Shown: positions 9,501 to 15,641 of the stretch, piece after piece
Numbering within the stretch: the first letter of the stretch is position 1
How the letters are laid out: each line of letters starts with the position of its first letter
Source: SURF-24 sp964537965
GTDB lineage: Bacteria; Bacteroidota; Ignavibacteria; Ignavibacteriales; SURF-24
Direction: 5' to 3'
DNA: 30,382 nucleotides
Assembly: GCA_964537965.1 (NCBI GenBank)
Contig: CAZIDB010000026.1
Coordinates: 1 to 30,382 of the forward strand
The notes under the pieces: generated by a model
Database searches by the model: none
What the model was told of the DNA's origin: nothing
What the model saw: the letters and a program-made list of their open reading frames with translations, nothing else
Translations under genes and position numbers: made by a program

Positions 9501-9604
9501 TTGATGGGTCAAAACTTTCATCAGGAATTTATTTTTATAAAATGAGTGCAACATCAACAACAGGAACATATTCATTCACAAAGAAACTAATCCTTTTGAA
9601 ATAG
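6503..9604 (+). CDS. Secreted multidomain protein: propeller-like N-terminus, C39-like cysteine peptidase, Ig-like domains, T9SS tail
   Basis: A 1033-residue exported protein. In order: a signal peptide (1 to about 24); a TolB/PD40-type beta-propeller-like region (about 150-290) with repeated 'SPDGKKIIF', 'SPDGKNVVF' and 'SQDGKYIVY' units; a papain-fold C39-like domain (about 350-550) with 'CCGATSAMEV' (probable nucleophile Cys378), 'SGHIVVIVG' (His491) and 'CNDPYGD' (about 507-513). Two Big_5-like Ig domains follow ('PEILSYSPASSADSVSGSEV' and 'ITKYYPGNNQEDVSTTVQFN'), then a jelly-roll-like segment ('DDFEAIKDW' ... 'YFDDLMTF'), and a type A T9SS sorting domain ('QNFPNPFNPITTINYSMP' ... 'SGIYFYK'). 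It is expected at the cell surface or released. Peptidase activity is inferred from the Cys-His-Asn/Asp layout; the target is unknown, and no bacteriocin-leader role is suggested because there is no ABC transporter. Confidence 0.88.
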   Translation: MKFRSVVPLFLLFVFTSVLQINASSAKNDEGYFSNPFQTKYGTVVSNEYESAIYLINSSTIEELLNTPGCGRFLSINKESNLIGFKLINPENGLQCPAILDLSNREITRLEQETENAGQVSFADDGSIVYTVQNKLFAVKGNEKTIYDLGLYSNRTPVSPDGKKIIFKDDNDQLWIFNLQTKNKLKITDSKIGYGNAAWSPDGKNVVFTSVGTDIFVFNLLNNSVTSIGEGENPSWSQDGKYIVYHKKEIDFNKVTLINSDIYIASSDGLLKRKLTDTPDEIELDAKFSDSGEIIYHNYLKREILEKKVESNILNKAAAGNVIFKLDASLNLQFYNPGNKKSSIVKSNSVVDWVHIHQVWDTRSSGSWYQNGEGYVCCGATSAMEVLASYGILKPWPFTTYGHTSNYGLYISDSYTFNGYTYSGYDGWPSGAHGYMWNGSGSPYANTVGFLKRHGITNTKRDESVGWSNVINEINAGYPYIVCSTGLTSGHIVVIVGQYGTGHTVICNDPYGDKNAGSYGALRNGKNAIYDWSDANTGRVKVTPVVWAVTARFQPNIVPEILSYSPASSADSVSGSEVISINFTQQMDSASTINAFKIEPAIDGKFVWQEYHQTLTFKSNTPFTKSTKYVITIDTTAKSVWATNLTNEFKMEFNVKSRENLCITKYYPGNNQEDVSTTVQFNVLFDAEVADNAFVGNVLLFNPAGSRVTLTGVKIKLIDDKTYLTFEPKNALDSKSKYTLLYCSKINDVENYFLKDTLRIYFTTEDAVNISGNLIDDFEAIKDWQKPSYSESTTGVDTLASSFKVNNSRKYHGSYTGKLTYSFSNDVGGLCRIYNSAKPDLSSKLNSHLGFYVFGDNSKNILELWFDENGIDKNIVVDTLNWTGWKFKSLDLSALNFGGEVHLNSIAVKQADGAGLSGEIYFDDLMTFITTDVTNENDNQIPTEYALYQNFPNPFNPITTINYSMPTDSRVNISIYNSLGEMVEQIIDENLPKGFHQLRFDGSKLSSGIYFYKMSATSTTGTYSFTKKLILLK

Positions 9605-9651
9605 ACAATTTGGAATTCCTGATCTTTTATTAATTTGATAAAATAGTTTAC

Positions 9652-9693
9652 GTGTGAATTTTTAGGGTTGGAAAAAATCTTATAAATTCACAC
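9652..9693. repeat. 10-bp perfect inverted repeat between convergent genes
   Basis: GTGTGAATTT (9652-9661) and AAATTCACAC (9684-9693) are exact complements separated by 22 bases. The right arm covers the last codons and sits next to the stop of the PAP2 gene. No clear T-run follows on either side, so a terminator role is only possible. It could equally hold a binding site. Confidence 0.5.
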
Positions 9694-10321
9694 TAAAATT
9701 TATATAGTTTGTAACAGGATTATTCGGGCTGAATTTATTCCTGAAATATTTTCCACAAGTAGAGCCAATAGCATACGACATTAAAGCGGCCGCCACTGCA
9801 TCAGAAAACCAATGCATTCCTCCCCTGCCAAGGGATGAAACTCCAAGCATCATATATGCTACATAACCGTAACCGACAATTTTTAACCATGTTTTCTCCG
9901 GATAAAAACTTGTTAATGCTGCAACAACAGCCATTGTTGATGATGTATTGCCTGACGGCCAGCCCCATAAAACTCCACCATGTAAAAAACCAAACCTGAA
10001 AGTTTTACTCTGTTCCCTCATATCTTCATTGCTTCTCCAATTTGGGTTAGGCCTGCCGGTAATTGCTTTAAGTAATGTGTTATACCCAAGTGCTATTATA
10101 GTTGATTGCAGAACAGCATACGATGCACCAACTGCTTCTTTGTCATTATTCAATTTTCCATAAGCAAACAGTGAGCCTCCTATTACAAACGAGAAATATT
10201 GTGCAAACCTGATTATCGGACGACTTAAATTATCGTACTCTTCAAGTTCAATAAAATATTTATGAACATGGTAATCAATATCAGTTGATGCGATTACTGC
10301 TATTGATGCAATACCAGCCAA
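9680..10321 (-). CDS. PAP2-family (type 2 phosphatidic acid phosphatase-like) membrane protein, N-terminus in another frame
   Basis: An integral membrane protein of the PAP2/vanadium-haloperoxidase fold; relatives remove phosphate from lipid phosphates at the periplasmic face. The frame holds hydrophobic helices and the three family regions 'LLKAITGRPNP', 'WPSGNTSS' and 'SSLGRGGMHWFSDAV'. Compared with the consensus KxxxxxxRP, PSGH and SRxxxxxHxxxD, the Arg of motif 1 is Asn, the motif 2 His is Asn, and the motif 3 Arg is Leu, while the final His and Asp remain. The apparent TTG start at 10321 is not a real start. The frame is closed by TAA at 10342-10340, and a signal peptide with the usual PAP2 lead-in ('NDFGNNII') sits in the neighbouring frame up to 10494. 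One missing base between about 10302 and 10339 would rejoin them into about 271 residues. Confidence 0.8.
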   Translation of the reverse strand: MAGIASIAVIASTDIDYHVHKYFIELEEYDNLSRPIIRFAQYFSFVIGGSLFAYGKLNNDKEAVGASYAVLQSTIIALGYNTLLKAITGRPNPNWRSNEDMREQSKTFRFGFLHGGVLWGWPSGNTSSTMAVVAALTSFYPEKTWLKIVGYGYVAYMMLGVSSLGRGGMHWFSDAVAAALMSYAIGSTCGKYFRNKFSPNNPVTNYINFSVNL

Positions 10322-10494
10322 ATGAAGATATAAATTATTTTATTAATAATGTTATTTCCAAAATCATTATAAGAATATAATTTCGGTGATGAACTGACTA
10401 TAGATGAACCCTGCTGAGCATTTTCAATTGAAGAAAAGCTTAGTACGGCAATACATATAAAGATTATTATTTTATAGCAGCCATTATTTTTCAT
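10300..10494 (-). pseudogene. Signal-peptide part of the frameshifted PAP2 gene
   Basis: A 64-codon frame from ATG at 10494: charged start, hydrophobic core 'IIIFICIAVLSF' and a cleavable-looking 'ENAQQG', then 'PKLYSYNDFGNNIINK', the segment that normally precedes the first PAP2 helix. It ends in a stop at 10302-10300 after entering the PAP2 coding region out of frame. It is best read as the 5' part of the same gene, broken by a 1-base deletion or a sequencing error. The two frames overlap by about 20 bases. Confidence 0.65.
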
Positions 10495-10818
10495 ATTAAA
10501 AGAATTTTAAACTCTGGCGATAATAAATAGTATACAGATGATATTTCCTAAATTGATCACTATTCTTAACCTGTTAGAAAACAATATGATACAAACTTAA
10601 AATTGTGTTCGGGTGTTAGTTCTATTTTGTTGATTATATTATTTGGTTTACTTCAATATAAATCAAAGACTTGTTTCTGATTTTTCTTTAAGTAATTTTG
10701 TAATTGAGAATCTAATGATTTATTTCAATATAAGGTTTCTAATTTTCACTTTTTATATTTCCTAATGACTGAATTATTAGTAGTTCTTATCAACCTTACT
10801 TAATATAACGGCTGAGAG
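10495..10818. other. Divergent intergenic region, AT-rich, no gene seen
   Basis: 324 bases between the PAP2 gene (minus) and the histidine kinase (plus). Apart from a probable kinase promoter (10670-10700) I see no convincing ORF, RNA gene or strong hairpin. A TAAGTTTG on the minus strand (10599-10592) could be a -7 box for the PAP2 gene, but no -33 element lies at the right distance. Confidence 0.5.
10670..10700 (+). promoter_or_regulatory. Probable promoter of the histidine kinase gene
   Basis: CTTG (10670-10673), 19 bases, TAATTTTG (10693-10700). The -7 box is an exact TAnnTTTG and the -33 differs by one base. This predicts a leader of about 110 bases before the ATG at 10819, longer than at other genes in the window. 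Confidence 0.42.
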
Positions 10819-13458
10819 ATGAAAAAAGTAAATGAATTATACTACCCCATCAGTATCTTCTTTTTAACAATTATTGTGTTGTCCATCTTAGAATATCTCA
10901 GGCAATTTTTCAAACCGGACGTTCTGCTTTCATCTGACATCATAAATATTATTATATCAGCTTTTATTGCAGCCGGTATTTCTTATTTAGCAATGAGTAA
11001 ATATTATTCCGGTAAATTGAAGTCACGAAAATACTTTGATAATAAAAAACAGATTCAAAAAGATAATATTTTCCATCAATCTTTATTAGATACAACTTTG
11101 GATTCAACTGCAGATGGTATTCTTATCGTTGATAATAACGGAAATATTTCAAAGTCCAATAAGAAGTTCGCCGATATGTGGAATATCCCGGAATCTTTAA
11201 TAGAAACACGGGACAATGAGAAACTACTTGCATATATATTATCACAACTAAAAGATCCTGACATATTCCTTAATAAAGTAAAGGAATTTTATTTGAAACA
11301 GGGAGCGGAAGATTTCGATACAATTCATTTTAATGATGGAAGGATCTTTGAACGCGTTTCTATTGCACAAAAGCTTGATAATGAAATCATTGGAAGAGTC
11401 TGGAGTTTCAGAGACGTTACAGAACAGAAACGTATTGAGAAAATTCTTGAGGAGAGTGAAAAGAAATACAGGGACCTGTTTGATAAATCTAAGGATGCGC
11501 ACTTAATTTTAAATAATGGAAGAATAAGCGATTGCAATTCTGCAGCAATTACAATGCTGGGTAAGAAAAATAAAAATGATTTGGTGGGCACTCATGTTGT
11601 TGATATTTCTCCGCAAACACAACCCGACGGACAATTATCAACTGTGAAAGCAGATGAAATGATAAATATCGCAGTTAAAAATGGAAGTCATCGTTTTGAA
11701 TGGATGCATCTGAGAAATGACGATGAAATTTTTCCGGTAGAAGTATTGCTGACTGCTATTGACACCGAGGGTGAAAATAAAATACTTCATACTGTATTAA
11801 AAGATATTACTATGCAAAAGCAAACAGAGGAAGACCTTCAGCATAAACACATCCTCCTCCGGACTATTGTTGATAACCTACCGGATGCAATCTATGTTAA
11901 GGATTTAGAGTATAAAAAAACCCTGGTTAATAAAGCAGATTTGCAAAATATGAATTGTGAAAAAGAAGAATTTGCCTTAGGCAAAACCGATTTTGATTTC
12001 TTTCCTAAAGAAGTAGCAAATGATTTTCATAAAGATGATCAAAAAGTAATTGAAGAAGGACAATCGGTAATTAACCGCGAAGAATTTTTCTATGATAAAA
12101 ATGGCAATAAAAGCTGGCTGCTTACTTCAAAAATTCCACTGTACGATCAAAAAGGAAATATTAATGGTTTGATTGGTATCGGCCATAATATAAGTGAAAT
12201 GAAAAAATCAGAATTAATACATGAAGCTTTATACGAAATCTCGGAAACCGCACACAATGCACAGGACATGTATTCACTGTATTCAAAGATTCACAAAGTT
12301 GTGGGTACATTAATGCCTGCGAAAAATTTCTATATAGCCTTGTATGATGAAAAAACCGGGCTGCTTTCATTCCCGTATATGGTTGATGAATATGATCCGC
12401 CGTACGAACCCAAAAAGCCCGGTAAAGGTTTAACCGAGTTTATTCTTAGGAAAGGAGAAGCATACCTGATTGATGGTAAATTAGATATGGAATTAAGGCA
12501 ATCCGGTGAAGCTGATTTGGTTGGAACGCCTAGTGCTATCTGGCTCGGTGTTCCGCTTAAAGTAAGAGGAAAAACAATTGGTGTTATTGTACTTCAGGAT
12601 TATGAAGATGAAAAAGCTTACGATGAAAATGAGAAACAACTTTTAATTTTCGTTTCGGAACAAATAGCACAGGCAATTGAACGAAAAAGGAATAATGATG
12701 CAATTGCACGGTATGCTGAAGAGATGAAAGAACTGAATCAAACTAAAGATAAATTTTTCTCCATCTTAGCTCACGATTTGAAAAGTCCGTTTGCTGGAAT
12801 AATAGGATACCTGCAAATCCTTTTAGAAGATTATTATTCACTTTCCGAAGAGGAAAAGTATACATTTATTAAAAGTATTGATGAGCTTAGTCATAATGTT
12901 TTCTCACTCCTGGAGAACCTGTTGGAATGGTCAAGAATACAAACCGGTCGTATGAGTTTTAAGCCAACTTTGTTTAACCTCCTTGAAGAATTAGAGATGA
13001 CAATTTCAATTTTAAGGGAAACTGCAAAAAACAAAGACATTACTCTTGATTGCTTTATTGACGATAAAATAAGTGTTAACGCGGATAAAAATATGATGTA
13101 TACCATCATCAGAAACCTTTTATCAAATGCAATCAAGTTTACAAATCCTTCCGGTAAAGTTACTATAACAGCTAACGAGGTTAATAATGAAATTGAATTC
13201 TCAGTTTCAGATACTGGTATCGGTATAAGAAAGGAGAACCTGAGTAAACTGTTCAGAATGGATTCTGCTATAAGTACAAAAGGTACCGCTAATGAAGAAG
13301 GCACCGGGCTTGGTCTGCTTTTGTGTAAGGATATGATAGAAAAGCATGAAGGTAGAATATGGGTAGAAAGTGAAGTTGGCAAAGGAACAAACTTCAGGTT
13401 TACTTTGCCTAAGTTAAACTTAAATTTCAATGAATTACCAATTACTGAGCAAGATTAA
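10819..13458 (+). CDS. Membrane-anchored PAS-PAS-PAS-GAF sensor histidine kinase
   Basis: An 879-residue two-component sensor kinase. Two N-terminal membrane helices (about 8-30 and 38-60) flank a very short outside loop, so sensing is probably cytosolic. PAS domains lie at about 90-205, 211-335 and 344-465, the last two followed by PAC-like 'LKDIT' and 'GHNISE'. A GAF domain occupies about 470-625. The HisKA box 'FFSILAHDLKSPF' places the phospho-acceptor at His652. HATPase motifs are the N box 'RNLLSNAIKF' (about 770), G1 'DTGIGI' (about 798) and G2 'GTGLGL' (about 829). There is no receiver domain, and no response regulator gene is adjacent, so the partner is encoded elsewhere. The ligand is unknown; no haem or flavin motif could be picked out by eye. 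Confidence 0.95.
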   Translation: MKKVNELYYPISIFFLTIIVLSILEYLRQFFKPDVLLSSDIINIIISAFIAAGISYLAMSKYYSGKLKSRKYFDNKKQIQKDNIFHQSLLDTTLDSTADGILIVDNNGNISKSNKKFADMWNIPESLIETRDNEKLLAYILSQLKDPDIFLNKVKEFYLKQGAEDFDTIHFNDGRIFERVSIAQKLDNEIIGRVWSFRDVTEQKRIEKILEESEKKYRDLFDKSKDAHLILNNGRISDCNSAAITMLGKKNKNDLVGTHVVDISPQTQPDGQLSTVKADEMINIAVKNGSHRFEWMHLRNDDEIFPVEVLLTAIDTEGENKILHTVLKDITMQKQTEEDLQHKHILLRTIVDNLPDAIYVKDLEYKKTLVNKADLQNMNCEKEEFALGKTDFDFFPKEVANDFHKDDQKVIEEGQSVINREEFFYDKNGNKSWLLTSKIPLYDQKGNINGLIGIGHNISEMKKSELIHEALYEISETAHNAQDMYSLYSKIHKVVGTLMPAKNFYIALYDEKTGLLSFPYMVDEYDPPYEPKKPGKGLTEFILRKGEAYLIDGKLDMELRQSGEADLVGTPSAIWLGVPLKVRGKTIGVIVLQDYEDEKAYDENEKQLLIFVSEQIAQAIERKRNNDAIARYAEEMKELNQTKDKFFSILAHDLKSPFAGIIGYLQILLEDYYSLSEEEKYTFIKSIDELSHNVFSLLENLLEWSRIQTGRMSFKPTLFNLLEELEMTISILRETAKNKDITLDCFIDDKISVNADKNMMYTIIRNLLSNAIKFTNPSGKVTITANEVNNEIEFSVSDTGIGIRKENLSKLFRMDSAISTKGTANEEGTGLGLLLCKDMIEKHEGRIWVESEVGKGTNFRFTLPKLNLNFNELPITEQD

Positions 13459-13502
13459 TAAAGTAATTGGATATCTTTTAATCGTTAAAGTATTTAAAAT
13501 GT

Positions 13503-13530
13503 AAAAGCGAATCATCATGATTCGCTTTTT
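13503..13530. terminator. Bidirectional hairpin terminator shared by the kinase gene and tRNA-Phe
   Basis: AAAAGCGAATCA (13503-13514), loop TCA, TGATTCGCTTTT (13518-13529): a perfect 12-bp stem with an A-run on one side and a T-run on the other, so it works in both directions. It sits 45 bases after the kinase stop and 5 bases from the 3' end of the convergent tRNA-Phe gene. Confidence 0.85.
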
Positions 13531-13534
13531 ATTG

Positions 13535-13607
13535 TGGGCAGAGACGGAATCGAACCGCCGACACATGGATTTTCAGTCCATTGCTCTACCGACTGAGCTA
13601 TCTGCCC
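13535..13607 (-). tRNA. tRNA-Phe (GAA)
   Basis: The minus strand folds into a complete 73-base tRNA: acceptor stem GGGCAGA/TCTGCCC, D arm GCTC-AGTCGGTA-GAGC, anticodon arm ATGGA-CTGAAAA-TCCAT with anticodon GAA, 5-base variable loop, T arm GGCGG-TTCGATT-CCGTC and discriminator A. CCA is not encoded. It has its own exact promoter upstream and shares the hairpin terminator with the convergent kinase gene. Confidence 0.97.
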
Positions 13608-13620
13608 GTCAAAAATTGAC
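13608..13620. repeat. Small inverted repeat in the tRNA-Phe leader
   Basis: GTCAA-AAA-TTGAC directly abuts the 5' end of the tRNA. It may form a short leader hairpin removed by RNase P, or be chance in AT-rich DNA. Confidence 0.3.
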
Positions 13621-13623
13621 GTT

Positions 13624-13654
13624 CAAATATAAAAAAATTATCCTAAACCGCAAA
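13624..13654 (-). promoter_or_regulatory. Exact Bacteroidota-type promoter of tRNA-Phe
   Basis: Minus strand: TTTG (13654-13651), 19 bases, TATATTTG (13631-13624). Every defined position of TTTG-N19-21-TAnnTTTG matches. It is followed by 16 bases to the tRNA 5' end, so the transcript has a leader of about 10 bases. It is the best-placed example of this motif in the window, because the position of the mature RNA is known. Confidence 0.75.
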
Positions 13655-13672
13655 AAACAAAGTATAAATTTC

Positions 13673-13704
13673 TTTGATGATGATAGCACTTTTATATATT
13701 TTTT
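13673..13704 (+). promoter_or_regulatory. Promoter of the tandem permease genes
   Basis: TTTG (13673-13676), 20 bases, TATTTTTT (13697-13704), with one mismatch at the final base. It predicts a start near 13711 and a leader of only about 14 bases to the ATG at 13725. That leaves no room for a riboswitch such as the c-di-AMP element seen before kimA in Bacillus. Confidence 0.45.
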
Positions 13705-13724
13705 AAGTCGCAATTAAGGAAATA

Positions 13725-15572
13725 ATGCTGACTTTTATTTTTCTGGTGATAAATCTTTTTCTGGCAGTTTTGTTCATAAAACTCCTTCTTAAAAAAGATT
13801 TCCTTACATACCTTCATGGTGGCAGATGGTGGATTACCTGGATTGCCGTTGGCATAATTACATTGATGGATGAACTCACTTCAATTTTTTATGCACCCTC
13901 AGAAGCTTTCCGATTTATTGGCGTTTCAACAATAATATATATTGCACTTACATCCATTCTTATCCGTTTCCTTTCTACAAGAATGGTGGAAATCTCTGAA
14001 ATTCTTGAGGCAAATAATATTAAAGGTGGCGGAGTTTATTCTTTTTCTTATTTGGTATTAGGACCAAGCACATCATTTATTGCTGTATCCTCAATAATGG
14101 TTACTTATGTTTTAACAGCTGCAATTTCAACAGTTAGTGCGGTGGAAAACGGCACTGCTTTTCTTGATTTGAATGAAGGTTTTAAGTTAATAATTAAGTT
14201 TCTCGTAATCTGGTTTATAACCGGATTAAATATTATCGGAATTAAAGAGAATGCCAAGTTCACTTTTCTGATTTTCATATTTGCTTCGTTTGTATTAATT
14301 AATTTATTAATTGGTGGTTTTGCTGATTTCGATTCAACAAGCTTGAATAAGTTAGCAGATAGCGGGAATGCCTTTTGGAATGATATAACAGGTGTCCCTT
14401 TTTTCAAAGCATATGGAAATCTTATCATTGGTATTGGAAGTTGTATCCTTGCATATTCAGGAATTGAATCTGTCTTACAAACAGCTTCTCTTGTTAAAAG
14501 CTGGAGAGATATCAGGAAAGCTTATGTCTTTCTTGCTGTTACTGTTGGAATTGTAACTCCTTTAATTGTTCTGTTGGTTTTGTCCTCACCAATTGATCCT
14601 ACTCAACACGAAACTGATCTCATCCCTAATTTTGCAAGCATGGTAAACGGTCATTTCTTTGGAGTCTTAGTAAGTGTTCTGGCATCTGTAACTTTGATTA
14701 TGGCTGTAAATACTGCTATGGTTGCATCAGCAGAACTAATTGAAAAGGTAGCAGAAAGATATAATTATGAATGGCTAATACAGTTAAATAAAAAACAATC
14801 ATTATATAGGATACATATTTTAAATGGTGTTTTTTATTCAATCATCTTAATTATTACTAGCGGAAGCCAGGCTGTTCTTGCTGAAATGTACGCAGTCGGT
14901 TTAATAGCAAGTTTTTGTATCAATACAGCCTCACTTCTAAAATACCGTTATTCAAAAGGTACAAAGGAAATTACCTACCATACTTCCAGACTTGGAACAC
15001 TGATTTTATTTATTATCATCTTAAGTACATTTATCTTTATTGTTGTCCATCGTCAGTACGGAACAATGCTTTGGCTGACAATAACCATTGCTTTTCTGAT
15101 TGCCGGACTGAGAATCGCAAAACACCGGTCACCTGAGATTAAAGTTATAAGAGCAACTAAGACACCAATGGATATAATTTTTGCGCTTGCAGAAATAGAA
15201 GTTTCCAGTGCACATATTTATTTCAGAAGACCATCCGAACACGAATCTGCTGAAGAGCAAAAAAATTCTATCTATGTAAGCTTTTATTCGCCAAGGAATG
15301 AACAACCTGTTCAATTAAGTAAAAATCATTTCTGGCTTACAATTCAAAAGAAGATGAATTTATTTGAAATGATTTATGCGCTTCTGAAAACCATTGAATA
15401 TGAACTTCCAGAAGATAAAGAAATACATATTCACTTTGGATGGCCATTATCTTCCTGGTTAGATAGAATGTCTATCGGCGTAATGATTTATAATATTATT
15501 CATCTTCCCAAAAAATTCCCGTACTTCACGTTCCATATTGATTACCATAGGCTGAAATCGAAAAAAATGTAG
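13725..15572 (+). CDS. KimA-like APC-superfamily permease, probable K+ importer (paralog 1)
   Basis: A 615-residue inner-membrane transporter with about 12 helices (to about residue 463) and a soluble C-terminal domain of about 150 residues. It shares landmarks with Bacillus KimA/YdaO (607 residues, potassium-proton symport): 'KGGGVYSFSYLVLGP' (100-114), 'NIIGIKENAKF', 'GIESVLQTA' and 'AEMYAVGL'. The residues I recall as ion-binding in KimA have counterparts at the right spacing: Asp49 and Tyr56 (DxxxxxxY), Thr131 and Ser135, Ser245 (for Thr) and Glu248, and Tyr389. Function as a potassium importer is inference; a generic amino-acid permease label is the fallback. The C-terminal domain ends in 'HIHFGWPLSSWLDRMSIGV' and is not one I recognise. 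An AAGGA lies upstream of the ATG. It is followed by a close paralog in the same direction. Confidence 0.82.
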   Translation: MLTFIFLVINLFLAVLFIKLLLKKDFLTYLHGGRWWITWIAVGIITLMDELTSIFYAPSEAFRFIGVSTIIYIALTSILIRFLSTRMVEISEILEANNIKGGGVYSFSYLVLGPSTSFIAVSSIMVTYVLTAAISTVSAVENGTAFLDLNEGFKLIIKFLVIWFITGLNIIGIKENAKFTFLIFIFASFVLINLLIGGFADFDSTSLNKLADSGNAFWNDITGVPFFKAYGNLIIGIGSCILAYSGIESVLQTASLVKSWRDIRKAYVFLAVTVGIVTPLIVLLVLSSPIDPTQHETDLIPNFASMVNGHFFGVLVSVLASVTLIMAVNTAMVASAELIEKVAERYNYEWLIQLNKKQSLYRIHILNGVFYSIILIITSGSQAVLAEMYAVGLIASFCINTASLLKYRYSKGTKEITYHTSRLGTLILFIIILSTFIFIVVHRQYGTMLWLTITIAFLIAGLRIAKHRSPEIKVIRATKTPMDIIFALAEIEVSSAHIYFRRPSEHESAEEQKNSIYVSFYSPRNEQPVQLSKNHFWLTIQKKMNLFEMIYALLKTIEYELPEDKEIHIHFGWPLSSWLDRMSIGVMIYNIIHLPKKFPYFTFHIDYHRLKSKKM

Positions 15573-15595
15573 AATTCAATTTAAATTATTGAATT
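15573..15595. repeat. AT-rich hairpin between the permease paralogs
   Basis: AATTCAAT (15573-15580) and ATTGAATT (15588-15595) are perfect complements with a 7-base loop, beginning at the base after the paralog 1 stop. It may protect or separate the two messages. With only A/T-rich pairs and no T-run it is not a convincing terminator. Confidence 0.4.
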
Positions 15596-15641
15596 ATCAC
15601 TAATTCATTTATTTTTATTAATAACAATTAGAAGATCTGAA

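Noticed and set aside
12891..13430. 179-codon minus-strand frame inside the histidine kinase
   Set aside because: Covers the HisKA/HATPase coding region in antisense; no motif or start signal of its own.
13517..13717. Open frame of 66 codons across the tRNA-Phe region
   Set aside because: It runs through the terminator, the tRNA and its promoter on the opposite strand; the encoded peptide has no recognisable feature.
13677..13724. Possible c-di-AMP riboswitch before the KimA-like gene
   Set aside because: The predicted leader is only about 14 bases and the tRNA-Phe promoter is immediately upstream, so there is no space for one.
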